From Mesorhizobium sp. LSHC420B00 (GTDB taxonomy: Bacteria > Pseudomonadota > Alphaproteobacteria > Rhizobiales > Rhizobiaceae): DNA of 64,000 nucleotides. A program made the translations under genes and the position numbers. This document shows, in pieces, positions 16,901-24,674 of the stretch; positions within the stretch are counted from its first letter, which is position 1; every line of letters starts with the position of its first letter. Under the pieces are notes generated by a model that did not search any database, was not told the origin of the DNA, and saw only the letters and a program-made list of their open reading frames with translations. The stretch spans positions 293 to 64,292 of the forward strand of contig NZ_AYVY01000016.1 in assembly GCF_000503055.1 (NCBI RefSeq), in the 5' to 3' direction.

Positions 16901-17470
16901 AAACGCAAGCCAGCTCTTGGTGTCTCTTCCTGCATTAGAATCCTGGGTGGTGTAGCGTCCCGCCGTGTCAATCAGCACGGCCTCTTCGGTAAACCACCAC
17001 TCGCAGGAGCGGGTGCCGCCAACCCCGGCCACCGGCTGGGCGTCTCCTGAACCGGCAAGCGGAAAGTTCAGACCCGAATTGACCAGTGCGGTCGTCTTGC
17101 CGGCGCCCGGCGGGCCAATGACGATGTACCAGGGAACCTCGTAGAGGAAATTGCGCTTGCGGCTCGAGCGCTTGAGTGCTGCGATGGCCTCACTCATGCG
17201 CGCCTCGAGCACCGGTGAGTCGTCATTGCTCCCGTCGTTGCGGGCAACGACGGTCTCGAGCGCTTTTTGCGCCTTTCTCACCTTCCAGACGCGCACTCCG
17301 TAACCGAGGGCCGCGGTCGCTACGATCGTGCCGATGATTGTCGCGCGCAACCAGACCGGTCCCAGCGGCCGGATATCGGCGAAGCGGATCAAAGGTCCAG
17401 CAAACCAGATCGCTGCCGCAAAACCGGCCAACGCGGCCGTGCTGAATATCCGCGGCAGCCAACGCATCAT
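13907..17470 (-). CDS. tssM: T6SS inner-membrane protein TssM (IcmF family), first copy
   Basis: A 1187-residue IcmF/TssM protein. Two N-terminal membrane segments (within 10-30 and 42-60) precede a cytoplasmic P-loop domain with Walker A GPPGAGKTT at about 119-127. The third membrane segment, GGFGIIALITAAALGALGMS, is near residue 430, followed by a long periplasmic region ending in the C-terminal beta domain (LTFTPFSL, FEGPWSLKRLLDKA). TssM bridges the TssL-containing inner-membrane complex and the outer-membrane lipoprotein TssJ. The gene starts 22 bases after tssL (17493) and is clearly distinct from the second tssM at 28400. This copy has no tssJ beside it. Confidence 0.93.
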   Translation of the reverse strand: MMRWLPRIFSTAALAGFAAAIWFAGPLIRFADIRPLGPVWLRATIIGTIVATAALGYGVRVWKVRKAQKALETVVARNDGSNDDSPVLEARMSEAIAALKRSSRKRNFLYEVPWYIVIGPPGAGKTTALVNSGLNFPLAGSGDAQPVAGVGGTRSCEWWFTEEAVLIDTAGRYTTQDSNAGRDTKSWLAFLALLKKYRTRQPINGVILAISLADLISFDDQQLDAHVVEIRGRLREIHETLKIQFPVYLLFTKADLVAGFMDYFGSFEEPRRRKVWGATFQTTDRNKNMAGEAPAEFDALANRLADEMPDRLQEQPDPALRISMFGFPAQFYALKGRIAGFVTSLFDPVRSQVNVSLRGLYFSSGTQEGTPIDQVLGAIGRSFGNNSRPHLSGTGKSFFLHDLLTDVIFAESGWVSYDRATERRAAALRYGGFGIIALITAAALGALGMSFMANRSLIASTTQAMSQYRETADALLKSTTVTDVDLENAIGPLDQLRNMPAGFETSDLPAPIDETVGLSQRERLLSASTTAYRQALERMLRSRLLIQAERKVQATMAEPAALYEPLKIYLMLGGKAPKVDDALVISWMKQDWEQNRYPGESNRSGRAQLEKHLRAMLALDDAYDPVFELNQPLVEAAQRSLGRMSLADRASALIKSAVYAAALDDFSVSQKGGPEAQLVFERVDGGDLSKLRVPGLYTHAGFNNFYLGQLSRIAQTLVEDQWVLGGGGEQGGIDQELLKLGPELLDRYGKEFAAAWNSVLDALKFKAMLNDKPHYVALSAVASPSSPIEQLFTAIADETALARDPVSGEDSGTRMQAGTVMRQSQDAADMAKGLARIGIQISSSKSQSRAGTGSAKFQSQNPGASIEAQFRSFQALVSGPFGHRPIDALTQNFRDIHQSLQLATEVASQTERVNANLQLQVATLRANASRLPKQLGRMANATADEFEGNAAEISLTNLNEMLDQAVTQPCEEAVNGRYPFARDGTQDIAMADFAKLFSPGGLMDRFFAQNLASLIDMSGKDWSWKQNARFGRDLSKSTLKNFQLAAEIRNAFFPSGGSMPSVNLTFTPFSLNGDADAAVLDVDGQIVQSNQAGNTPSTMSWPSGAASASASLRLMPEMPGRKSVISFEGPWSLKRLLDKATITSKDGTVEARFVVGGRDVAYTIQTGSGPSPFFLPALSAFSCPKAF

Positions 17471-17492
17471 TGGCGCTTCCCACCGGCGGTCT

Positions 17493-18995
17493 TCACAGCG
17501 TTTCTTCCTTGGGGATCATCACGTCGACACGGCGGTTCTTGGCGCGGCCCTCGGACGTCGCATTGTCGGCAATTGGCTCATCTGCGCCCTTGCCATCGGC
17601 GGTCACTCGTGAGGGATCGCTAAGTTTCGCGGCGATCATTGTTTCAACAGCCTTCGCCCGGGCGACCGAAAGGTCAAAGTTGGATTTGAACGCGCTCGAT
17701 TTCCGTGGTTTCACATTGTCCGTGTGGCCAACGATCCTGATTGGCCCCGGCTCGTGCTCAAGGGCTGCGGCAATCTGTGCGGCCAGTGACTGAGACTCAG
17801 GCTTCATTTCGGTCTTGCCAGGCTGAAACAACAATTGATTGTTGATCTCCACTACGATGAAGTCGCCTTTTGTGCCGATGGTCATCCCGCCTCGCTCGAC
17901 TTGCGTGGACAGTGCCGAGCGGATGCGGTCGATCTGCTCGGTTGCGGCAGGCGAGGCAACTGTCACCGGTTCGGCAAGTGGGGGTACCACACTGGCGCGC
18001 TCGATCGTCACAGGCGTCGAGGGATTGAGCGCCAGCAACTGTTTGGCTGCAGCATCGCCTTCATCGGTCACGAACGCCCGCAACGTGAAGAACGCGGCCG
18101 TCAGCAGGGCTGATGCCGCGGCGCCAACACCCCAGAGCGGCAGGCGGGTCGAAGACGGCACCATCGTCGCCGCCATGCTTTGCCAGCGGGGGGAGATGTC
18201 CTCTCCGGCGCGGGCCCTGAAGTGGCGAAGCGTCTCGTAGACGTCGCGCCGCACACGTTCCAGACTGGTATCGTCGCGCGCCAGATCCCGATACTGGCCC
18301 TCAAATCCCACGGACAGGCAGACGTGCATCAGCTCCAGCAGGTCTAAGTGTGGCTCCGGATTGGCCAGCACCTTGTTCAGCGCTTCGAAAAAGCCGGCGC
18401 CCGTGGCTTCAACGTGAAAGAACCGCGACAACATACTGTGCTGTGCCCAGGTGTCCTTGCCGGTCCAGGGCAGGTTGCCAACAAGATCGTCGGCGGTTTC
18501 GCAAAGGGCGAACTTCGCGATCCGCGCATCCTCTTCGGCAACGCCCGACTTCTCCAGCGTCCGGTCGAACCTCTCGATCGCTTCGGCGATATGCTGGGCC
18601 AATGGCGCCGCCTGTCTTTCAACCGGCGCGAGCCTGAGATGCCCGAACAGGACGAGCAATGGTGCTGACGCAGCGAGGATCGGATTTGCCGTCGAATATT
18701 TGACCGTGTCTGCGGCTTCGAGCAGCACCTCCTGCTGAATGATCGGCCTTGACTCGGCTGCCCCGGCTTTGGCCGCTGCACCTGACGATGCTCCCTGATA
18801 AAGAATGGTTCCGGATGTCCAGTCCGGCGGCATATGCCGACCTATGTCAGGTTCGAAAACTGTCGACTCCTTGACGTCCGAGGGTCCGGCAGTCTTCGCA
18901 ATCGGTTCGTTTGCGGCTGGTTTTGCATTCTGCCCGCGCCGTGGGCGGATGACGGTCTTGCCCACCGGGCCGAAAGGATCGTCCTTCGAGCTCAT
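17493..18995 (-). CDS. tssL: T6SS protein TssL (DotU family) with OmpA domain, first copy
   Basis: ATG 18995 gives 500 residues beginning MSSKDDPFGPVGKTVIRP, a start shared in style with the second TssL (MSRDDPFG). Residues about 110-320 are the cytoplasmic DotU domain (ILAASAPLLVLFGHLRL, CLSVGFEGQYRDL). One membrane segment (GVGAAASALLTAAFFTLRAF) leads to a periplasmic OmpA-like domain with IVVEINNQLLFQPG, VGHTDNVKPRKSS and NRRVDVMIPK. It is an evolved TssL that can grip peptidoglycan. Together with the adjacent tssM and the upstream tagH it forms a second membrane-complex module. Confidence 0.93.
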   Translation of the reverse strand: MSSKDDPFGPVGKTVIRPRRGQNAKPAANEPIAKTAGPSDVKESTVFEPDIGRHMPPDWTSGTILYQGASSGAAAKAGAAESRPIIQQEVLLEAADTVKYSTANPILAASAPLLVLFGHLRLAPVERQAAPLAQHIAEAIERFDRTLEKSGVAEEDARIAKFALCETADDLVGNLPWTGKDTWAQHSMLSRFFHVEATGAGFFEALNKVLANPEPHLDLLELMHVCLSVGFEGQYRDLARDDTSLERVRRDVYETLRHFRARAGEDISPRWQSMAATMVPSSTRLPLWGVGAAASALLTAAFFTLRAFVTDEGDAAAKQLLALNPSTPVTIERASVVPPLAEPVTVASPAATEQIDRIRSALSTQVERGGMTIGTKGDFIVVEINNQLLFQPGKTEMKPESQSLAAQIAAALEHEPGPIRIVGHTDNVKPRKSSAFKSNFDLSVARAKAVETMIAAKLSDPSRVTADGKGADEPIADNATSEGRAKNRRVDVMIPKEETL

Positions 18996-19287
18996 CGCCG
19001 ATGTGCCGCTGCCATGCGGTGCCCGCGTTCGCGTGCGAGAGGCGCCAGATCTTTCCTGGCCGGATAGCGCAGGCAAGTATCATACCGGCACGGTCGCGGT
19101 CCGGAGCTACAAGAAACTATGGCGCCGCAATATGACATCTGCCGCAGACCCCAGGTCAATCAGGCTTACCCGCTTGGCGAACTTGTCGTATGTGATCGTA
19201 ATCGCAGATGTTCTCGATTGGAACATGATGCGGCGCGCCGATGCGTTTTTCTTTGTCAGCTAAAGCGCCACAGTCTGTTGCGCCGGT

Positions 19288-20328
19288 CTATTTTTGCTCA
19301 GCTTTTGCATACGCCTCGCTAAAATAGGCCAAGAATATATCCAGCATGCCGTTTTCGTGTGCTTCCTCCATGCTCCTCCACGTCCCGACAAAAGCGTCCC
19401 ATGCTTGGGCCTTCTTCGAGGTAAAAGATGTCGGCGGGAGCTTTTTGCCGATCGCTTCCGGCGAAAGGTCGTCAAGCAGTCGCGACAGCGCAGCTTGCAT
19501 GGCGGCATAGGTGGCAAATTCGTGCGCCTTGAGATCGCGGAATGCGTCTTCAACGCTGTGCCTGGCATCGAGATAGCCGGCCCTACGCCGTGCGAACATG
19601 ATTTCGAGGATGTCGTCGATTCCCGGCACGAACTTAAGCGGGTTGTTGTCGGCGGAGCTTATCATTGTCCGGTGCGTGCTCTTGGCCAGCGTTTTGGCGG
19701 CCGCACGTGCCTTCAGCAGCATGGCCAGTTGCTCGACCACCACCCGCAGGACCGAGCCAATTTCGGCCGCGACTTCATGCGGGTCCCGCGACTGCAGCAG
19801 TTCCGGGGAAATACCCGCTCCAATCGCGATTTCCCGCAGCACCTCGTCTCTCGTCGAAAGGACCGACGCGGGCAGCGACGGTGCTTGTTGCTCGGGCCAT
19901 GGCTGTGCCGAATTCAAGAAAGGCTCGCCTCCAGAGCCAAGCAGTCGATCGGCCGCGACGGGCATGTGTCGTTGTGTCGAACCTTCGTCGCCTTGCGGAT
20001 GGGTCGGCGAGGCGCGCTCGTCAATCGATACAAAGATGACGTAGCGGCCGACCAGGAGCCTGTCGCCGTGCGCCAGCCGGTGCGGACCGGTGATGCGTTG
20101 GCTCGACCCGTTGATGAAAGTGCCATTGCGCGAGATGTCATGCAGCCAAAACGCGCCTGCCTCGTATCGAATCTGGCAATGCCGGCCGGAAATGAACTTG
20201 TCCGGGTCGGGTAAGATCCAGTCGCAATTTTCGCGACCGATTTTGAAGGTGCGATCACGCGATCTGTAGCCGGGGGATACGCCAGCGGGCAGGGCATCGA
20301 CATTGCTGATCTGCAGACTGATTAACAT
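19288..20328 (-). CDS. tagH: T6SS-associated FHA-domain protein TagH, first copy
   Basis: A 346-residue protein from ATG 20328 (a TTG two codons upstream is less likely). Residues 1-100 form an FHA domain: RTFKIGRENCDW, ISGRHCQI, ISRNGTFING. A linker of about 70 residues follows, then the TagH C-terminal domain (AIGAGISPEL, RTMISSADNNPLKF, GYLDARHSVEDAFRDLKAH). TagH/ImpI proteins bind phosphothreonine and relay kinase signals to T6SS assembly. It leads the minus-strand run tagH-tssL-tssM-(relic)-PP2C-kinase; about 290 bases separate it from tssL. A second tagH is in the main operon at 35095. Confidence 0.88.
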   Translation of the reverse strand: MLISLQISNVDALPAGVSPGYRSRDRTFKIGRENCDWILPDPDKFISGRHCQIRYEAGAFWLHDISRNGTFINGSSQRITGPHRLAHGDRLLVGRYVIFVSIDERASPTHPQGDEGSTQRHMPVAADRLLGSGGEPFLNSAQPWPEQQAPSLPASVLSTRDEVLREIAIGAGISPELLQSRDPHEVAAEIGSVLRVVVEQLAMLLKARAAAKTLAKSTHRTMISSADNNPLKFVPGIDDILEIMFARRRAGYLDARHSVEDAFRDLKAHEFATYAAMQAALSRLLDDLSPEAIGKKLPPTSFTSKKAQAWDAFVGTWRSMEEAHENGMLDIFLAYFSEAYAKAEQK

Positions 20329-20565
20329 GCACAATCGCCTGTGTGATCGCTGGCGGCCTTCTCGGCACGATACTCCATGTTTTTAACGTGGCTAATCCAA
20401 TTTCGCATCACATTGGCGCAAGGCAGCGGGCGAACTCTGGATCTTGCTGATTCGCCCAGCTCTGCTGGCATGCCTCTTTGGCCCGCGCAACAACATGTGG
20501 TACGCTCAACACGGACCAGCAAAGAGAATTGTTGTGAGCTTTCAGTTCCTGAACCTGTCGTCGTT

Positions 20566-20591
20566 AGTATAGCAGGACAGTATAGCAGGAC
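20566..20591 (+). repeat. Tandem 13-bp repeat upstream of vgrG
   Basis: AGTATAGCAGGAC occurs twice without a gap (20566-20578 and 20579-20591), 43 bases before the vgrG start. It could be an operator or a polymerase-slippage duplication in the leader. The rest of the 305-base intergenic stretch (20329-20633) shows nothing else. Confidence 0.7.
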
Positions 20592-20633
20592 CTTCAAATC
20601 CACTGACTACCGGGTCCAGGAGGGGCACGACCA

Positions 20634-22961
20634 ATGCCAAATGAACGTGCCACGGTTGTGGAGACGCCGATTGGCGCCGAGCTGTTGACCTTCACGCACC
20701 TTGTCGGGCGCGATGAGATAAGCCGTTGTTTTGGCTACACGGTTGGGTTCGTAAGTACCGACCACGACATCGATCCGCTGAAGATGCTGGGTGGGGCCGT
20801 CTCGATCGAAGGTGAATCCGATCCAAAACGTTGGTTCAGCGGCCTGGTGTCCGAGTTTAGACTTACCCGGATCGAGGACCAGCTGGCCTACTACGAAACG
20901 GTCGTCAGACCATGGCTCTGGTTTCTCGGCAATACGACCGACTGCCGCATTTTCCAGAACATGAGCGTCATCGAAATCGTCGAGGAGGTTTTCTCGAAAT
21001 ACAGCACGGCAAAATTCGAGAAACGCCTGCAAGGTTCCTATCCGCCGCGCGAATATTGCGTGCAATATGATGAGACCGATCTGGACTTCGTGCAGCGGCT
21101 GCTCGAGCACGAGGGCATTTTGTATTTCTTCGAGCATGGCGAGGGCAAGCACACGCTTGTGCTCGCCGACGCGATGAGCAAGCTGAAGCCGGCGCCGGGC
21201 TATGAAAAAGTGCCTTACCACTTCGAGGGGCAGGGCTCCCGGCGCGATGTCGAATACATCACCGAATGGATCCCGGGCAGCTCGGTGCGGCCGGGCGCCT
21301 ATGTCCATACCGACTATGATTTCAAGAAACCGGGTGCCGACCTGATGGCCAAATCGGCCCAGCCGTTCAGTCACAAGCTGGCTGCGGGCGAGAATTACCG
21401 TCAGCCCGGCGCCCATCTGGAAGTGGGCCGCGGCGATAGCCTGGCGGCGATCCGGCGCGAGGAAATCCAGGCGGTGCACCAGCGCGTCGCCGCGGTCGGA
21501 ACCCTGCGCGGCCTCTATTCCGGCTGCACGTTCAAGCTGGATGGCTTTCCGCGCGAGGACCAGAACCAGGAGTATCTGGTGGTCAGCGCTGAATACAGGC
21601 TGTTCGACCCGGGCTACAGAGCCCATGCGGATGTCGACAGCGAGAACTTCAAGGTGATCCTTGGTGTGGCACCTACGGCTTTGCCCTATCGTCCGCCGCG
21701 GGTCACGACACGACCGATCATGCGCGGGCCGCAGACGGCGACCGTGGTCGGACCTTCCGGCGAGGAAATATTCACCGACAAATATGCACGGGTGAAGGTC
21801 CAGTTTCACTGGGACCGTCTGGGCAAGAAGGACCAGAACAGCTCCTGCTTCGTGCGGGTCTCGCAGACATGGGCCGGCAGCGGCTGGGGGTTCATCCAAA
21901 TACCGCGTATCGGTCAGGAGGTGATCGTCGATTTCATCGAAGGCGACCCGGATCTGCCGATCATCACCGGCCGCGTCTACAATGCCTCCCAAATGCCGCC
22001 CTACGGACTGCCGGGCAGCGCTACGCAATCGGGCTGGAAGTCGGACTCCTCGAAAGGCGGCGGTGGCTACAACGAGCTGATGTTCGAGGACAAGGCCGGC
22101 TCCGAGCTGGTCAATTTCCAGGCTCAGAAGGACCATAACCTTCTGATCAAGAATGACCGCACCAAGCTGGTGCAGCACGACCAGTCCGACCGCATCGACC
22201 ACGACGCCAAGCACTCCGTCGGCCACAACCTTGATGAGGACGTCGGCAACAACAAGACGGTCAAGATCGGCGTCGACCAGACGACGAATATCGGCTCCAA
22301 CGATACGGAAACGGTGGGGTCAAACCGCTCGTTGAAGGTAGGGTCCAACGAGACCATCAGCATCGGCTCAAACTCGACCGAGACCATCGGCGCCAATCAC
22401 GCGCAGACCGTGGCCATAGCCCAGGCGATCACCGTGGGGGCAGCGCGCGTGGACAGCGTCGGCGCGACCGAGACTCGCACGGTAGGGTCCGCGCAGACCA
22501 ACACGATCGGGTCAAAACGCTCTGTCACCGTAGGTGCCGCTCAGAGCCATCAGATAGGTGCCGACGACAGCTGGAACATCGCGTCAAATCAGGACGTGAC
22601 GATCGGCGGCACCCAGAAGTTTAGTATCGCCAAAGATCAGAATAGCCAGATTGGCGCGGGGAGGCGCACGGAAATTGCCAAGGACGACGGCACCAAGGTC
22701 GGTGGCGCCTTCCAGTTGGAGATAGCCAAGGCCAGCATGGTACAGATCGGCGAGGACGGCAAAATCACCGTCGCCAAGACATTCCTGATCGAAGCAGGCG
22801 ACGCTATCGCCCTGAAATGCGGTTCATCGTCCATTACGATGAAGAAGGACGGCACCATCACCATAGAAGGCAAGGACATCATGATAAAGGGGTCCGGCAC
22901 GATCAATGTGAAGGCGTCTAGCGACATCACCATGAAGGGCAGCAAGATAAATCAGAACTAG
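20634..22961 (+). CDS. vgrG: T6SS spike protein VgrG (TssI)
   Basis: A 775-residue VgrG; ribosome binding site AGGAGG about 12 bases before the ATG. Residues about 20-340 are the gp27-like base, containing the family signature REYCVQYDETDLDFVQRLLEHEG (positions 138-160). Residues about 380-470 are the gp5 OB fold (HWDRLGKKDQNSSCFVRVSQ, EVIVDFIEGDPDLPIITGR). Next come ELMFEDKAG and NLLIKNDRTKLV, then 18 octapeptide repeats (separate entry), then a beta-helix tip (IALKCGSSSITMKKDG). No enzymatic C-terminal domain is visible, so this is a structural spike that would carry cargo through the following spike-like protein or a PAAR-type tip. Confidence 0.95.
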   Translation: MPNERATVVETPIGAELLTFTHLVGRDEISRCFGYTVGFVSTDHDIDPLKMLGGAVSIEGESDPKRWFSGLVSEFRLTRIEDQLAYYETVVRPWLWFLGNTTDCRIFQNMSVIEIVEEVFSKYSTAKFEKRLQGSYPPREYCVQYDETDLDFVQRLLEHEGILYFFEHGEGKHTLVLADAMSKLKPAPGYEKVPYHFEGQGSRRDVEYITEWIPGSSVRPGAYVHTDYDFKKPGADLMAKSAQPFSHKLAAGENYRQPGAHLEVGRGDSLAAIRREEIQAVHQRVAAVGTLRGLYSGCTFKLDGFPREDQNQEYLVVSAEYRLFDPGYRAHADVDSENFKVILGVAPTALPYRPPRVTTRPIMRGPQTATVVGPSGEEIFTDKYARVKVQFHWDRLGKKDQNSSCFVRVSQTWAGSGWGFIQIPRIGQEVIVDFIEGDPDLPIITGRVYNASQMPPYGLPGSATQSGWKSDSSKGGGGYNELMFEDKAGSELVNFQAQKDHNLLIKNDRTKLVQHDQSDRIDHDAKHSVGHNLDEDVGNNKTVKIGVDQTTNIGSNDTETVGSNRSLKVGSNETISIGSNSTETIGANHAQTVAIAQAITVGAARVDSVGATETRTVGSAQTNTIGSKRSVTVGAAQSHQIGADDSWNIASNQDVTIGGTQKFSIAKDQNSQIGAGRRTEIAKDDGTKVGGAFQLEIAKASMVQIGEDGKITVAKTFLIEAGDAIALKCGSSSITMKKDGTITIEGKDIMIKGSGTINVKASSDITMKGSKINQN
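22257..22688 (+). repeat. 18 in-frame octapeptide repeats in VgrG
   Basis: Eighteen consecutive 24-base units encode octads of the pattern xTxxIGSN, for example TVKIGVDQ, TTNIGSND, TETVGSNR, SLKVGSNE. Conservation decays toward the end (KFSIAKDQ, RTEIAKDD). This is the triple-stranded beta-helix needle of the spike. The DNA units differ at many positions, so the array is old and not a recent slippage product. Confidence 0.85.
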
Positions 22962-22971
22962 GGATTCCGGC

Positions 22972-23397
22972 ATGACCGAGGTTCAAGAACGCATAGAAGG
23001 TGTGGTGATCGGCCTGTTTCTCGGCTTCAATTCTGATTCGCCATTGGTCGTGTTTCCCGGCAATCCAGGTGATGCGGCAGTTCCCGCACGCAGCCTGACT
23101 GAACTCACCTCGGCGATGATCGGGGCGGAAGTCGCATTGCTCTTCCAAGAGGGTGACCCGGCGCGGCCCTTGATCGTGGGTCGAATCGTCGAACCTGCCC
23201 GCAAATCTCCGACGCCGCAGGTCATTCGCGATGGTGAGCTGGTGACCATAGTCGGCGACGAGCGGATCGAGCTTCGCTGTGGCAAGGCAACGATTATCAT
23301 GGAAAAGGATGGCCACATCACCATCCGCGGCACCTATGTGACGAGCCATGCCAGCGCCACGAACAGGGTCCGTGGCGGGTCAGTGAATCTGAACTGA
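22972..23397 (+). CDS. DUF6484 domain protein, spike-like, T6SS associated
   Basis: A 141-residue protein, MTEVQERIEGVVIGLFLGF at the start, 10 bases after vgrG. It has an OB-like beta segment (ALLFQEGDPARPLIVGRIV) and a C-terminal beta-helical end with the alternating pattern IELRCGKATIIMEKDGHITI, close in style to the VgrG tip. DUF6484 proteins occur next to vgrG and are thought to be spike extensions or cargo carriers. The stop shares its last A with the ATG of the next gene (TGATG), indicating coupled translation. Confidence 0.75.
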   Translation: MTEVQERIEGVVIGLFLGFNSDSPLVVFPGNPGDAAVPARSLTELTSAMIGAEVALLFQEGDPARPLIVGRIVEPARKSPTPQVIRDGELVTIVGDERIELRCGKATIIMEKDGHITIRGTYVTSHASATNRVRGGSVNLN

Positions 23398-23738
23398 TGC
23401 CAAAGATCGTCTTGCGCGAGATCGTTCGCCAGCATGCCGAAATGGCAGCGTTTCTATGGACGGTCTACGACCATTATCTGCTGTATCCGGACGAGAATCC
23501 TGACATGGACGAGGAGCGGCTGGCGCGTCTTGTGGAACGGCTTGACTCGCATCTAGACGGTCTGCGTATCGCAGGAGAGGTCGGGCAGGAGATCGCTGAA
23601 ACGCTCTATGCCGAGTATCCCGAAGCGGGCGAGTTGTTTGTTTTGCGCATGCTAATCAAGGGCGCACCATCGAGGATCGCGGAACTCGACCTGCCCAAGG
23701 TGAGGGCGTATCTGTCGAGCAATGGCGGCCAGAAGTAG
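23397..23738 (+). CDS. TIGR02270-like protein, N-terminal domain only
   Basis: A 113-residue protein that matches the start of the TIGR02270 family: IVRQHAEMAAFLWTVYDHY, then LVERLDSHLDGLRIAGEVG. Family members usually run to about 400 residues of HEAT-like repeats; this one ends at LPKVRAYLSSNGGQK and the minus-strand gene begins 22 bases later. It is either a truncated gene or a short family version. It is translationally coupled to the DUF6484 gene, so it may act in cargo loading at the spike. Family assignment is by pattern only. Confidence 0.65.
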   Translation: MPKIVLREIVRQHAEMAAFLWTVYDHYLLYPDENPDMDEERLARLVERLDSHLDGLRIAGEVGQEIAETLYAEYPEAGELFVLRMLIKGAPSRIAELDLPKVRAYLSSNGGQK

Positions 23739-23759
23739 ACGAACACGACGTTCAGGCCG

Positions 23760-24662
23760 TCACTCCAGTCGGAATCCATTGTCATAGACAAGCGTCAGCT
23801 TCTTCCACGTTTTGCCATCGAAGCGCCAGGCAGCGTCGATGCCGGCGACATAGAGATAGTCGCCATCGCTGCGCAGGTCCGAGCCGATGCCGGTATCCTC
23901 GAAGGGCTGTAGCGCGTCCCCCGCTTCCACGCTTACGCCCACCTCGTCGCCCCAATAGGCGCGGCCCTTGAAACTACGCACGGCAAAAAAGGCATGTTCG
24001 GGCGCCTGAAGCTCCGTCGCTTCCTCGTTGGCCACTCGGAGGCAGGCGCCGCCGTCTCCGGCAAGTCGGATCGTGCCATCGGGAGCGACGTCGATGCCGC
24101 GGAACTGGTCGTGGCGATGAAGTTCCACCGCTAGCCAGCCCGAATCCGCCAACCGGTGAAGGCTGCCCTGGTTGCCGCAGGCGAACCGGCCGTGCTGAGG
24201 TGAGCCGTGAACGTCGAAATATTGTGTCGGGACAATGGGTGGTATGGGACGCCACGCAGCCCCTTGGAACCTGAGAGCCACCCCTTTGCTTCCGACGGCA
24301 ATGGGCCCATCCGGGTCCTTCGCCCAGATACGCCGGAGGCTGATCTCCGAGATCTTTTCGCTCGACCAGTTCGCGCCTGCAAAACGCCAAACCCGGGTGG
24401 TTGCCTCGAGAGCAAGGAGTTCGTCCGACGGCGTCGCGGAAAGAGACATCAGCCACGCATCCGACAGAAGTATTCGCTTGGCGGTAGCCGGGTTAAAATC
24501 ATCGACAACGAAGACGACCGACACGGTATTCACAAAGTCGGGATCACTGACCAGGAAGAGGATTGCGGCGCGGCCGTCGCGCATCGGCGCGACCTGTATG
24601 CATTGGTATGCCGTGTCGCTATCCTGTGCAAAAATGTCCAGCAGTTCACGGTCCATTCTCAT
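23760..24662 (-). CDS. Propeller-like protein of unknown function, candidate immunity protein
   Basis: A 300-residue protein without signal peptide or membrane segments. It consists of repeated short beta units rich in Trp, Asp and Gly (VWRFAGANWSSEK, VALRFQGAAWRPI, AWRFDGKTWKKLT), suggesting a beta-propeller of five to seven blades. No family name recognised. It starts 12 bases after the stop of the DUF4150 gene at the end of the T6SS operon. That position is where effector loci usually carry the cognate immunity gene. It could instead be a further effector or an accessory folding factor. Confidence 0.6.
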   Translation of the reverse strand: MRMDRELLDIFAQDSDTAYQCIQVAPMRDGRAAILFLVSDPDFVNTVSVVFVVDDFNPATAKRILLSDAWLMSLSATPSDELLALEATTRVWRFAGANWSSEKISEISLRRIWAKDPDGPIAVGSKGVALRFQGAAWRPIPPIVPTQYFDVHGSPQHGRFACGNQGSLHRLADSGWLAVELHRHDQFRGIDVAPDGTIRLAGDGGACLRVANEEATELQAPEHAFFAVRSFKGRAYWGDEVGVSVEAGDALQPFEDTGIGSDLRSDGDYLYVAGIDAAWRFDGKTWKKLTLVYDNGFRLE

Positions 24663-24674
24663 CTTTGAACCCCT

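Noticed and set aside
20607..22226. Minus-strand open frame of 539 codons
   Set aside because: Antisense to vgrG; a shadow produced by high GC and codon bias.
22257..22688. CRISPR-like array
   Set aside because: The 24-base periodicity is in-frame protein repeat of VgrG; there are no spacers or identical repeats.
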